Assembly (NCBI RefSeq): GCF_014197105.1
Contig: NZ_JACIEV010000008.1
Location: forward strand, 157,432-221,431
Reading direction: 5' to 3'
From: Sphingomonas jinjuensis
GTDB lineage: Bacteria > Pseudomonadota > Alphaproteobacteria > Sphingomonadales > Sphingomonadaceae
Length of the DNA: 64,000 nt
This document shows, in pieces, positions 25,340 to 33,142 of the stretch (its first letter is position 1; each line of letters starts with the position of its first letter). Under the pieces are notes generated by a model that ran no database searches, had not been told where the DNA came from, and was given only the letters and a program-made list of their open reading frames with translations. The translations under genes and the position numbers were made by a program.

Positions 25340-25822
25340 TCACGCCTCGACGTCGGCTCCGCGATCTTCGATCAGCGCTTTCGCCGTCGTGTAGCAATCG
25401 TCGATATGGGCGTTGCCCGCGGCGCGCAGGGCGGCGAAGCCGATGCCGGCGGCAATACCCTGGCCCAGGATCGGCACGACCTTCGCCGCCGAGCCCGCCG
25501 CCAGCCGCACCCCGACCCGCTTCAGCATCGCGGCGGCGAGGCGGCGGGTGACGAAGCGGCCGATCAGCGAATTGCCGAGCCCCGCCGCCAATACCAATGC
25601 CCGTTGCGAGGCATGAGGCGGCATCGCGGCGATCGAATCGTGATCGAGGTCGAAGCGCTTGCTGATCGCGGGCAGCAGCGACGCCAGCAGCCCGACGTCG
25701 GCGGCGATGTCGACACCGGGGATCGGCACCATCGACGTTGCTGCCCCGGCCAGCGCGCGGCGGGCCACCATGCGGCGCGCATCGGCGCGGGCGCGGTCGA
25801 GGTCGGCGAGGGTGCGGATCAT
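25340..25822 (-). CDS. DUF697-like protein
   Basis: A 160-residue protein with an N-terminal amphipathic helix (IRTLADLDRARADARRMVAR) and hydrophobic, Ala/Gly-rich segments including MVPIPGVDIAADVGLLASLL and VPILGQGIAAGIGFAALRAA. This resembles DUF697/EcsC-type membrane-associated domains often fused to small GTPases; here it stands alone. It begins 9 nt after the 65-residue ORF and is probably the last gene of the second XRE module operon. The function is unknown. Confidence 0.65.
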   Translation of the reverse strand: MIRTLADLDRARADARRMVARRALAGAATSMVPIPGVDIAADVGLLASLLPAISKRFDLDHDSIAAMPPHASQRALVLAAGLGNSLIGRFVTRRLAAAMLKRVGVRLAAGSAAKVVPILGQGIAAGIGFAALRAAGNAHIDDCYTTAKALIEDRGADVEA

Positions 25823-25831
25823 GGATCGGGT

Positions 25832-26029
25832 CTAGCCGATCGCCCGCACAGCGTCGAGCACGCGGCCACCGGTCGCGATGCCGACCTGCACCAGCCGGCC
25901 ATAGTGCCGCCAGGCGACGTCGGCGTCGATCGGCGGGGCCGGCAGCGTCGTCGGCATCGATGGCGCCAGCTGGAGCGACAGGGCGAGCATGAAGGCCGTC
26001 GCATCAAAGCCTTTGTCGGTGCGGATCAT
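25832..26029 (-). CDS. Small hypothetical protein of XRE module 2
   Basis: A 65-residue open reading frame starting with MIRTDKGFDATAFMLALSLQ. It begins one base after the XRE stop codon and ends 9 bp before the DUF697-like gene. A mid-segment is moderately hydrophobic and Pro-rich; no family is recognised. Tight placement in a run of overlapping same-strand genes supports it as real. The coding evidence is otherwise modest. Confidence 0.5.
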   Translation of the reverse strand: MIRTDKGFDATAFMLALSLQLAPSMPTTLPAPPIDADVAWRHYGRLVQVGIATGGRVLDAVRAIG

Positions 26030-26030
26030 G

Positions 26031-26234
26031 TCATTGCTCCTTCGAAGGGCTGACGAACACGTCTTCGATCGGCAAGCCGAACAGCTCGGCGATCTTGAAG
26101 GCGAGGGGCAGCGAGGGGTCGTAGCGGCCGGTCTCGATCGCATTGACGCTCTGGCGGCTGACCTCCAGCTGCTCGGCGAGATCCTGTTGCGACCAGCTTC
26201 GCTCGGCGCGCAGGACGCGGAGGCGGTTGTTCAT
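26031..26234 (-). CDS. XRE/Cro-family HTH regulator of module 2
   Basis: A 67-residue helix-turn-helix protein of the same short Cro/YozG type as the one at 4.7 kb. Its core is WSQQDLAEQLEVSRQSVNAI at residues 14-33, followed by ETGRYDPSLPLAFKIAELFG. Its ATG at 26234 overlaps the upstream membrane-protein stop by 4 nt (ATGA), exactly as in module 1. No sensor domain is present, so any signal input probably comes through the partner membrane protein. The candidate operator is the 18-bp-spaced repeat at 26691-26719. Confidence 0.85.
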   Translation of the reverse strand: MNNRLRVLRAERSWSQQDLAEQLEVSRQSVNAIETGRYDPSLPLAFKIAELFGLPIEDVFVSPSKEQ

Positions 26235-26662
26235 GGCCGCGAACCCCACCGATTGATGAGCCCGCACAATCCTTGAGAAAGGCCGAGGCCGATCGCCCAC
26301 AGCGGAAAGACGAACCAGGCGGGAATGTGCGCAACGACGCCGCCCTGTTCCAGAAAGCCCCATACGGTGCCAAAGGCCAGCACCAGCCCGGTGCCGCCCA
26401 GTGCGCCGATGATCGCGCGCATGCGAACATACTCGTCGGTTTCCTCGATCAGATAGAGGCCGACGGCAGCGATGGCGACGAGCAGCGGCAGTGCCGGTGC
26501 GATCGACAGGGCGATCAGCGTCACGCCGTCGACCCGATGACCGTCGATCAGGCTGCTCGATACGGGGATGACCAGCGAATAGACCACCATGGCAGGCAGA
26601 AACCGCCACATGTAGCGACGCTGCGCCCCATTCATCTTCTCCCCACGCTTGGACGTAAACAT
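26231..26662 (-). CDS. Four-helix membrane protein of XRE module 2
   Basis: A 143-residue integral membrane protein with about four hydrophobic segments and a charged central loop (LIEETDEYVRMRA). Two starts are possible. The ATG at 26662 has an excellent Shine-Dalgarno AAGGAGGT (26674-26667) and is preferred; the ATG at 26635 follows GGGGAGAAG and would give 134 residues. It is not clearly assigned to a named family. The charge pattern DE/EE..DE..VR..R recurs in the module 1 protein, and the gene order and overlap with an XRE gene are the same. A role in sensing or in sequestering the regulator is inferred. Confidence 0.78.
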   Translation of the reverse strand: MFTSKRGEKMNGAQRRYMWRFLPAMVVYSLVIPVSSSLIDGHRVDGVTLIALSIAPALPLLVAIAAVGLYLIEETDEYVRMRAIIGALGGTGLVLAFGTVWGFLEQGGVVAHIPAWFVFPLWAIGLGLSQGLCGLINRWGSRP

Positions 26663-26690
26663 CCTGACCTCCTTCGACTCAGTGTGAAGG

Positions 26691-26735
26691 AGGCTTTACA
26701 TGGAAAGCAGGCTTTACGTCAAGCCTCCTTTACGT
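26691..26735. repeat. Direct repeats, putative operator of XRE module 2
   Basis: AGGCTTTACAT (26691-26701) and AGGCTTTACGT (26709-26719) are spaced exactly 18 bp apart. A degenerate third copy, CTCCTTTACGT, is at 26725-26735, and an inverted ACGTAAA is at 26653-26659. On the minus strand TTGACG (26722-26717) and TGTAAA (26700-26695), 16 bp apart, form a plausible promoter lying inside the repeats. The third copy overlaps the stop codon of the Mur ligase gene. Confidence 0.55.
26695..26722 (-). promoter_or_regulatory. Predicted promoter of XRE module 2
   Basis: The -35 is TTGACG (26722-26717), the spacer is 16 bp, and the -10 is TGTAAA (26700-26695). It lies 33 nt upstream of ATG 26662 and just downstream of the Mur ligase stop. 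Both hexamers overlap the operator-like repeat copies. It is a prediction from sequence alone. Confidence 0.4.
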
Positions 26736-28136
26736 TTTGTCGTGCAGCCTTTGCAGCATATCTGCTGCCAAGACGCTTAGGGTGTCGTCGCGGGCACCCA
26801 TCAGGATCACACGATCGCCGGCGCGCGCCTCGGCGAGCAGCGCGTCGGCAGCAGCGGCGCGGTCGGCGATGTGGCGGGCGTCGGCGCCGCGTGCGCGCAG
26901 GTCGGCGACGATGTCGGCGCTGGTCACCTCGCGCGAGACGGTGCCGCCGAGATAGACCGGATCGGGCAGGACCAGGACGTCGCCGGTCGCCAGCCGCGCG
27001 GCGAGGCTGTCGACCAGTTCGTGGCGCATGACCTTCAGCGGGCCATAGCCGTGCGGCTGGAACAAGATCAGCAGCCGACCGGGAAAGGCGTGGAGCGTGT
27101 CGAGCGTCGCGGCGATCTTGTCGGGGTTGTGGCCAAAATCGTCGATGACGGCGACGCCGCCCGCCTCGCCGACCAGCTCGAACCGGCGCTTCAGGCCGAC
27201 GAACGTCTCCACCGCCGCCGCCGCCTCGGCCAGCGGGACGCCGGCGGCGACGCACGCACCGACCGCGGCGAGCGCATTCGAGACGTTGTGGCGACCCGGC
27301 ACCGACAGGCGGACGCGGCGGGTGTCGCCGTTCGCCGTCAGGTCGAACGCGATGGCGAAGGGCTCGGGCGACAGGTTGGACGCCGTCAGGTCCGCGGGCG
27401 CATCGATCGCAAAACGAGTGACGCGGGTCAGGTCGGCGAGCAGCGCCGCGGTCTCGGCGTCACCGGCGTTGGCGACGACATGGTCCGCATGGCCCGCGAA
27501 ATCCGCAAACAGGCGGCGTAGCTCGGCAAGATCGAGGTGATCGAGGCTGACGTTGTTGAGCACCGCGACGCGCGGGCGGTACAGCGCGATCGACCGGTCG
27601 CTTTCGTCGACCTCGCTGACGAACGCCTCGCCGCCGCCGACCAGCGCGCTGGCGAAGGGTGCGTCGTCCGCGACGAAATTCTTCATCACCGCGCCGTTCA
27701 TCACCGTCGGGTCGCGGCCGACGGCGTGGAGGATGGTGCCGATCATGCCGGTGACGGTCGACTTGCCGCTGGTGCCAGCGACGCCGATCGGCAGCGCCGC
27801 CTGGTTGAACAGCGTCGCCAGCAGCTCGGCGCGCGACAGGCGGGGGCAGCCCAGCGCCTCGGCGCGGACCATGTCGGGCACCGTCTTCTCGACCGCGGCC
27901 GAGGCGACCAGCGTCTGCTCGGCCGAGACGAGGCCGCTGCCGTCCTGCGAATGGAGGCGAATGCCAAGCGCGCGCAGCGCATCGAACTTGGCGGGAACGC
28001 GCCCCTGGTCGAGCCCGCGATCCGACCCCTCGACCACGGCGCCGCGCGCGTTGAGGATCATCGCCAGCGGCATCATGCCCGATCCGCCGATACCGACCAG
28101 GAAGAAGCGTTTGCCGCGAAGGTTGCCGTCCGTCAT
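26730..28136 (-). CDS. Mur ligase family protein, MurC/Mpl-like
   Basis: A 468-residue ATP-dependent Mur ligase. The N-terminal Rossmann domain carries [18 protein letters not shown], the central P-loop is [13 protein letters not shown] with Lys125, and the C-terminal domain begins at [20 protein letters not shown]. Substrate-level relatives are MurC (adds L-Ala to UDP-MurNAc) and Mpl (adds recycled tripeptide). The usual His/Asn in GT(H/N)GKT is Ser here. I favour a recycling (Mpl-like) role because an LD-carboxypeptidase, which produces the Mpl substrate, is divergently encoded 54 bp away, and MurC normally lies in the dcw cluster. MurC itself cannot be excluded. Confidence 0.8.
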   Translation of the reverse strand: MTDGNLRGKRFFLVGIGGSGMMPLAMILNARGAVVEGSDRGLDQGRVPAKFDALRALGIRLHSQDGSGLVSAEQTLVASAAVEKTVPDMVRAEALGCPRLSRAELLATLFNQAALPIGVAGTSGKSTVTGMIGTILHAVGRDPTVMNGAVMKNFVADDAPFASALVGGGEAFVSEVDESDRSIALYRPRVAVLNNVSLDHLDLAELRRLFADFAGHADHVVANAGDAETAALLADLTRVTRFAIDAPADLTASNLSPEPFAIAFDLTANGDTRRVRLSVPGRHNVSNALAAVGACVAAGVPLAEAAAAVETFVGLKRRFELVGEAGGVAVIDDFGHNPDKIAATLDTLHAFPGRLLILFQPHGYGPLKVMRHELVDSLAARLATGDVLVLPDPVYLGGTVSREVTSADIVADLRARGADARHIADRAAAADALLAEARAGDRVILMGARDDTLSVLAADMLQRLHDKT

Positions 28137-28190
28137 GGCGGCGCGCTATCGGCGCTTTCCAGAGCACGGGCAAGCGAGCGGGGTTGAGCG

Positions 28191-29006
28191 ATGAAGATCG
28201 GCGTGGTGGCCCCCGCAAGCCTGGGCAACAAGGATGCCGAGGCGCCGTTTCTGGCCTTTGCGGCGATCGCCTATCCCGATGTCGACGTGGTGGTGCATCC
28301 GCAATGCTGGATGACCGACGGGCATTTCGCGGGATCGGACCAGGTGCGCGCCGACGCCTTCCTGGAATTCGCCAACGATGCGGCGTTCGATGCGATCTGG
28401 TTCCTGCGCGGCGGCTATGGATCGAACCGTATCCTGCCGATGGTGATGCCCAGACTGGGGCCGGCGGCGAACCACAAGATGTACGTCGGCTATTCGGACA
28501 TGGGCTTCCTGCTTGGCGCGCTCTACGCACGGCGGATCGGGCGGCCGTGCCATGGACCGATGGCGACCGAGATCCGGCGCAGGAACGGCGACCAGACGAT
28601 CGCCCGTTCGCTCGGCTGGATGGCGCGGGGCGATCGTCAGGGGCTGGAGCCGGGGCTCGACGGGCGGCCGGCGGCGGCGTTCAACCTGTCGATCCTGACC
28701 GCGCTGATCGGCACGCCCTATCTGCCCGACCTGACCGATCATGTGCTGATCGTCGAGGAAGTGTCGGAACAGCTCTATGCCGTCGACCGGATGCTGTGGA
28801 CGATGAGCCACGCCACGCAGCTGAAGGGCATCGCCGGGGTGCGGCTGGGCGCGGTGTCGGACGTGCCCGATAACGTGCCCGCCTGGGGCGAGACGCTGGA
28901 ATATATGATGCAGCGCTGGTGCGGCGAGATGGGGGTGCCGTATCTGGGGCGGGCCGAGATCGGCCATACCCAGTCGAACCGCGTGGTGCCGTTCGGGCTG
29001 GTGTGA
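28191..29006 (+). CDS. S66-family LD-carboxypeptidase
   Basis: A 271-residue serine peptidase of family S66 (LdcA), which removes the terminal D-Ala from murein tetrapeptides to give tripeptides for recycling. Predicted catalytic residues are Ser102 in VGYSDMGFLL, Glu189 or Glu190 in VLIVEEVSE and His259 in EIGHTQSNRVVPFG. GGYGSNR at residues 74-80 forms the loop next to the nucleophile. There is no signal peptide, fitting a cytosolic recycling enzyme. It is divergent from a Mpl-like ligase. A palindromic repeat follows the stop. Confidence 0.9.
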   Translation: MKIGVVAPASLGNKDAEAPFLAFAAIAYPDVDVVVHPQCWMTDGHFAGSDQVRADAFLEFANDAAFDAIWFLRGGYGSNRILPMVMPRLGPAANHKMYVGYSDMGFLLGALYARRIGRPCHGPMATEIRRRNGDQTIARSLGWMARGDRQGLEPGLDGRPAAAFNLSILTALIGTPYLPDLTDHVLIVEEVSEQLYAVDRMLWTMSHATQLKGIAGVRLGAVSDVPDNVPAWGETLEYMMQRWCGEMGVPYLGRAEIGHTQSNRVVPFGLV

Positions 29007-29018
29007 GCTATTGAAAAG

Positions 29019-29116
29019 CCCCTCCCCTTCAGGGGAGGGGTTGGGGTGGGGCAGCCGCAGGCGATGTGCTCTGCGAAACATCCCCCACCCCTTGCCCCTC
29101 CCCTGAAGGGGAGGGG
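29019..29116. repeat. Palindromic repeat element (CCCTTCAGGGGAGGGG type)
   Basis: A 98-bp inverted repeat between convergent genes. The terminal hairpins are CCCCTCCCCTTCAGGGGAGG (29019-29038) and CCCCTCCCCTGAAGGGGAGG (29096-29115), and complementary inner arms are GTTGGGGTGGGGCAG and CCCCCACCCCTTGCCCC. It probably acts as a bidirectional transcript end for the LD-carboxypeptidase and the outer-membrane protein genes. It resembles the element at 59.6 kb. Confidence 0.7.
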
Positions 29117-29133
29117 TTCGGAAGGCGTATCGC

Positions 29134-29763
29134 TTAGAAGTGCGAGATCACGCCGAGCATCGGGCGGAAGCTGCGCGCGCTGCCGAAGGTCGACACTTCG
29201 CCGCGCAGGCGGAAGCCAGCGTTGCCGGTGATGCCCTTCAGGCCGATGTCCTTCGGCCCGGCCTCGAAGCCGATGCCGTAGCTCATCGCGTGATAGTCGC
29301 GGCTGTTGTCGCCGAAGCGGGCGAAGTTCACCCACTGGTAGCCGACCTTGCCGTAGAACAGCCCGCTGTCGCCGGCGCGGAAGCCGAAGCGGCCAGCGGC
29401 GCCATATTCCCAGTCGATCGCACCATCGACGCCCTTGGCGACGTTACCCTCGGCGCCGACGAACACCGGGCCGAGCGGTACGTTGGCACCGACGACGCCC
29501 TGCACCAGCGCGCCCTGCAGCTTGCGACCGTTGGGGCCGACGCTGGGGATGCCGTGGCCGGGGCGGCGATCGAAGCTCTCCCAGCCGCCCATCACGCCGA
29601 CATACGGCTTGAAGCCGAACGCCTTGGAACCGTCGGGCGCGGCAGCCTCGCCGGGGGCGGCGTCGGCGGTCGGCGTGTCCGTCGACTGGCTCATGTCCTG
29701 CGCGAACGCAGGCGCAGCAACGACGGCGGCGGCAAGCGCCGCAGCGGAGAGGATCTTACGCAT
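29134..29763 (-). CDS. Outer-membrane beta-barrel (opacity-like) protein
   Basis: A 209-residue exported protein with a signal peptide (MRKILSAAALAAAVVAAPAFA), an acidic Thr/Ala/Pro linker, and a small beta-barrel: alternating aromatic/hydrophobic strands such as FGFKPYVGVMGGWESF and GLFYGKVGYQWVNFARF, ending LGVISHF. The terminal Phe supports BAM-dependent insertion. I took the ATG at 29763, where the signal peptide starts; the open frame runs 38 codons further upstream into the thrS leader. The role is unknown; it may be a structural porin-like protein. Confidence 0.82.
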   Translation of the reverse strand: MRKILSAAALAAAVVAAPAFAQDMSQSTDTPTADAAPGEAAAPDGSKAFGFKPYVGVMGGWESFDRRPGHGIPSVGPNGRKLQGALVQGVVGANVPLGPVFVGAEGNVAKGVDGAIDWEYGAAGRFGFRAGDSGLFYGKVGYQWVNFARFGDNSRDYHAMSYGIGFEAGPKDIGLKGITGNAGFRLRGEVSTFGSARSFRPMLGVISHF

Positions 29764-30018
29764 GTCGATGTACCTTATGTTATTCTTCACTGACCCGGTC
29801 GGCGCCTTCAAGGCGTTCGCGGGACCGGAGCCGACACAAACCCCGGGGCGTGGCTTGGTTGCGGTGCAATACAACAAATGTGTGTCTTGAGCGGCGACTG
29901 TTGCATTGCGGTCACGGTTTCTGTCGCCTGCATGAACGGTCTCGCGAGTCGTTCGCGGGTTGCCCTCTTTCCTGGTGCGGCATAGGTGCAGTCAGCTTTC
30001 CACGAAGGTTTCGACGAG
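29764..30018. other. Divergent promoter region between barrel gene and thrS
   Basis: A 255-bp gap serves two divergent genes. I see no clear -35/-10 pair, no recognisable riboswitch and no tRNA. Promoters for both genes are presumably here. Confidence 0.35.
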
Positions 30019-32028
30019 ATGACTGCCATGTTCCGCATCACGCTGCCCGACGGTTCCGTCCGTGAGGTAGCCGAGGGGACTACCCCCGCGGACGTGGCCG
30101 CCGCGATCGGTCCCGGCCTCGCCAAGGCGGCGATCGCCGCGCGCGTCGATGGCGAGGTGCGCGACCTGTCGCGGCCGTTCGCCGGCGACGCGCAGTTGGC
30201 GCTGGTGACGATGAAGGACGAGGCCGACGCGCTGGAGCTGACGCGCCACGACCTGGCGCACGTCATGGCCGAAGCGGTGCAGCACCTGTTCCCCGGCACG
30301 CAGATCACCTTCGGGCCCGCGACCGACGACGGCTTCTACTACGACTTCGCGCCCGCGCCCGATCGCGGGCCGTTCACCGACGAGGAACTGCCGCTGATCG
30401 AGGCGGAGATGCGCCGCATCATCGCGAAGAACGAGCCCTTCACCCGCGAGGTATGGAGCCGCGAGCAGCTGATCGACACCTGGCAGCGCCAGGGCGAGAC
30501 GTTCAAGGCCGAATGGGCGAAGGAGCTGCCCGAGGGCGAGGAGCTGACGATCTATCGCCAGGGCCAGTGGCTCGACATGTGCCGTGGGCCGCACATGCCG
30601 ACGACCGGGCGGCTCGATCCCAACGCCTTCAAGCTGATGCGCGTCAGCGGCGCCTATTGGCGCGGCGACCAGAACAACGCGATGCTCAGCCGCATCTACG
30701 GCACCGGCTGGCTCAACAAAAAGCAGCTCGATGCGTATCTGTTCCGCCTGGAGGAGGCGGCGAAGCGCGACCATCGCAAGATCGGCGCGGAGATGGACCT
30801 GTTCCACCTCCAGTCCGAGGCGCAGGGCAGCGTATTCTGGCACCCCAAGGGCTTCATCCTGTGGCGGCAGATGGAGGCGTACATGCGCCGCCGCCTCGAC
30901 GCCGCCGACTATGCCGAGGTGAAGACGCCGCAGCTGATGGACGCCCGCCAGTGGGAGCAGTCCGGCCACTGGGGTAAGTATCGCGAGAATATGTTCGTCG
31001 TCCCCGACGAGATCCCCAATACCGAGGACGAGGGCGCGATCATCTCCGGCGAGGCCGACATGATGGCGCTGAAGCCGATGAATTGCCCGGCCCACGTCCT
31101 GATCTTCAAGCAGGGGATCAAATCGTACCGCGACCTGCCGATCCGCATGGCGGAATTCGGCTGCTGCCACCGCAACGAGCCGCATGGCGCGCTCCACGGC
31201 ATCATGCGCGTGCGCCAGTTCACCCAGGACGACGCGCATATCTTCGTGCGCGAGGACCAGCTGGTCGAGGAGGTGCGCAAGTTCTGCGAGCTGCTCGACA
31301 GCGTCTACCGCGACCTGGGGTTCGAGGATTATGCGGTGAAGCTGGCGCTTCGCCCCGACAAGCGCTTCGGCAGCGACGAGATGTGGGACAAGTCGGAGCA
31401 GGAGCTGCGCGAGGCGGTCCAGGCGTCGAACCTGTCCGACGCGATCAAGGCGAAGTTCGAGGAATTGCCGGGCGAAGGTGCCTTCTATGCGCCGAAGCTC
31501 GAATTCCACCTGACCGACGCGATCGGGCGGACGTGGCAGGTCGGCACCATCCAGTCGGATCGCGTCCTGCCCGAGCGGCTCGATGCAAGCTATGTCGGCG
31601 AGGACGGCAACCGTCACCGCCCGGTGATGCTCCACCGCGCGATCCTCGGCACGTTCGAGCGCTTCATCGGCATCCTGATCGAGCATCACGCGGGTCGCTT
31701 CCCGCTGTGGCTGGCGCCGGTGCAGGCGGTGGTGGCGACGATCGTCAGCGACGCCGACGATTATGCGACGACGGCCGCGGCCGAACTGGCGAAGGCCGGG
31801 ATCCGCGTCGAAACCGACCTCCGGAACGAAAAGATCAACTACAAGGTGCGCGAGCACAGCCTCGCCAAGGTCCCGTACCTGCTGGTCGTCGGCAAGCGCG
31901 AAGCCGAGGAGGGCAAGGTCGCGATCCGTCGCCTGGGCAGCCAGGCGCAGGAAATCGTGACGCTGGAAGAGGCGATCGCGATGCTGACGCGCGAAGCGAC
32001 GCCGCCGGACCTTTCAAGAGCGTCGTGA
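30019..32028 (+). CDS. thrS: Threonyl-tRNA synthetase
   Basis: A 669-residue class II aminoacyl-tRNA synthetase that charges tRNA(Thr). The domains in order are TGS (residues 1-60, [20 protein letters not shown]), the editing/second additional domain (about 65-240, [17 protein letters not shown]), the catalytic core with zinc ligands Cys356 (MNCPAHV), His407 (QDDAHIF) and His539 (VMLHRAILG), and the C-terminal anticodon-binding domain ([20 protein letters not shown] onward). I preferred the ATG at 30019 because AAGG and GAG lie just upstream; ATG 30028 is the alternative. infC follows after a short gap, the common thrS-infC arrangement. Confidence 0.96.
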   Translation: MTAMFRITLPDGSVREVAEGTTPADVAAAIGPGLAKAAIAARVDGEVRDLSRPFAGDAQLALVTMKDEADALELTRHDLAHVMAEAVQHLFPGTQITFGPATDDGFYYDFAPAPDRGPFTDEELPLIEAEMRRIIAKNEPFTREVWSREQLIDTWQRQGETFKAEWAKELPEGEELTIYRQGQWLDMCRGPHMPTTGRLDPNAFKLMRVSGAYWRGDQNNAMLSRIYGTGWLNKKQLDAYLFRLEEAAKRDHRKIGAEMDLFHLQSEAQGSVFWHPKGFILWRQMEAYMRRRLDAADYAEVKTPQLMDARQWEQSGHWGKYRENMFVVPDEIPNTEDEGAIISGEADMMALKPMNCPAHVLIFKQGIKSYRDLPIRMAEFGCCHRNEPHGALHGIMRVRQFTQDDAHIFVREDQLVEEVRKFCELLDSVYRDLGFEDYAVKLALRPDKRFGSDEMWDKSEQELREAVQASNLSDAIKAKFEELPGEGAFYAPKLEFHLTDAIGRTWQVGTIQSDRVLPERLDASYVGEDGNRHRPVMLHRAILGTFERFIGILIEHHAGRFPLWLAPVQAVVATIVSDADDYATTAAAELAKAGIRVETDLRNEKINYKVREHSLAKVPYLLVVGKREAEEGKVAIRRLGSQAQEIVTLEEAIAMLTREATPPDLSRAS

Positions 32029-32040
32029 TTTCCCTATATA
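32012..32040 (+). promoter_or_regulatory. Possible infC promoter
   Basis: TATATA at 32035-32040 lies 17 bp downstream of TTTCAA (32012-32017), overlapping the end of thrS, and 30 nt upstream of the infC start. The -10 is good and the -35 is weak. It could give infC its own transcription in addition to thrS read-through. Confidence 0.35.
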
Positions 32041-32070
32041 GCCCGTTAGAGTGACCCAGGAGACCTACCC

Positions 32071-32616
32071 ATACGACCCCCGATGATTCGCCGGCCAATG
32101 CAGGCGCCGCCCATGAATGGCCCTCGTTTCAACGAGTGGATCCAGAGCCAGAAGGTTCGCGTGATCGATCACGAGGGCGAGAACCTTGGGGTGATGTACA
32201 CGCGCGAGGCGATGGCGCAGGCGAAGGAGCTGGGTCTGGACCTGGTCGAGGTGTCGCCCAACGCCGACCCGCCCGTCGCCAAGTTCCTCGATGTCGGCAA
32301 GTTCAAGTACGAGGCGCAGAAGAAGGCGAACCTCGCACGCAAGTCGCAAAAGACGCAGGAGATCAAAGAGATCAAGATGCGTCCGAACATCGACGACCAT
32401 GATTACGACACCAAGATGAAGAAGGTGGCGGAATTCATCGGCGAAGGCGACAAGGTGAAGGTCACCATGCGCTTCCGCGGTCGCGAGCTCAGCCACGGCC
32501 AGCTCGGCATGGCGGTGCTCCAGCGGGTCGCCGAACAGGTCGCCGACGTCGCCAAGGTCGAGGCCTATCCCAGGATGGAAGGCCGACAGATGCTGATGGT
32601 GCTCGCACCGAAGTGA
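32071..32616 (+). CDS. infC: Translation initiation factor IF-3, probable ATA start
   Basis: Encodes IF-3, which binds the 30S subunit, checks start-codon/initiator-tRNA pairing and prevents subunit joining. The N-domain signature [20 protein letters not shown] and the C-domain [20 protein letters not shown] and [19 protein letters not shown] are present. The first ATG (32083) lies 20 nt from the Shine-Dalgarno AGGAG (32058-32062), which is too far. An in-frame ATA at 32071 sits 8 nt from it, an optimal spacing. infC genes classically start with non-AUG codons (AUU in E. coli) so that IF-3 represses its own translation. From ATA the product is 181 residues, or 177 from ATG 32083. An intrinsic terminator follows. 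Confidence 0.85.
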   Translation: MRPPMIRRPMQAPPMNGPRFNEWIQSQKVRVIDHEGENLGVMYTREAMAQAKELGLDLVEVSPNADPPVAKFLDVGKFKYEAQKKANLARKSQKTQEIKEIKMRPNIDDHDYDTKMKKVAEFIGEGDKVKVTMRFRGRELSHGQLGMAVLQRVAEQVADVAKVEAYPRMEGRQMLMVLAPK

Positions 32617-32634
32617 GACGCCGACGCTAGATTG

Positions 32635-32656
32635 GGGCCCCCGCGGGGGCCCTTTT
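32635..32656 (+). terminator. Intrinsic terminator of infC
   Basis: A perfect 18-bp palindrome GGGCCCCCGCGGGGGCCC (32635-32652) is followed directly by TTTTCTTTT. It lies 18 nt after the infC stop. The stem and T-tract make it the clearest rho-independent terminator on the plus strand here. Confidence 0.9.
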
Positions 32657-32682
32657 CTTTTGGGGTCCGTCCCGCCGCCTTT

Positions 32683-32893
32683 GTCATTCCCGCGAAGGCA
32701 GGAGTCCAAATTCCAGTGACGTCGTTGGGACTCACGCCGGTCAGCCAGTCTGGATTCCCGCCTTCGCGGGAATGACGGTGGGTGGTTGGCGAGGGCCGCC
32801 CTCGTCACACCGTCATCTCGGCCTCTATCTGGGATTCCGCTTCTTCGTCCGCGCCGGAGGCAGCAGGACCCCGGCTCAAGGCCGGGGTGACGG
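32683..32893. repeat. Composite repeat unit 1 (A1 plus B1)
   Basis: Element A1 (32683-32776, 94 bp) has perfect 17-bp inverted ends GTCATTCCCGCGAAGGC / GCCTTCGCGGGAATGAC. After a spacer containing GGTGGTTGGCGAGGGCCGCC comes element B1 (about 32811-32893), running from CGTCATCTCGGCCTC to GCCGGGGTGACGG. The same A-spacer-B order is repeated in unit 2, so this is a tandem duplication of a compound element. No coding potential is seen. Confidence 0.75.
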
Positions 32894-32929
32894 CACACAG
32901 GCCACTAGTCCGATTGTCCCGTGCACCTC

Positions 32930-33139
32930 GTCATTCCCGCGTAGGCGGGAATCCATATTCCAGTGGCGTCGTTGATACTCACGCCGGTCAGCCAGTCTGG
33001 ATTCCCGCCTGCGCAAGAATGACGACGGATGGTTGGCTAGGGCTTCCCCAATCACACCCGTCATCCCGGCCTCGATCCGGCATCCCGCTTATATTCCCGC
33101 GCCAAAGACAGCGGCCCCCGCTCACAGCCGGGGCGACGG
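32930..33139. repeat. Composite repeat unit 2 (A2 plus B2)
   Basis: A diverged second copy of the preceding unit: A2 (32930-33023, again 94 bp) and B2 (33059-33139), separated by a spacer with GGATGGTTGGCTAGGGCTTC. A1 and A2 share the central CTCACGCCGGTCAGCCAGTC and differ by scattered substitutions. The end of B2 lies only 3 bp from the glnD stop codon. Confidence 0.75.
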
Positions 33140-33142
33140 CAA

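Noticed and set aside
29992..31857. 621-residue minus-strand frame antisense to thrS
   Set aside because: It contains no known domain, while ThrRS domains and zinc ligands are complete on the plus strand.
32683..33139. CRISPR array
   Set aside because: There are only two diverged compound units with 94-bp elements, no uniform short repeats and spacers, and no cas genes nearby.
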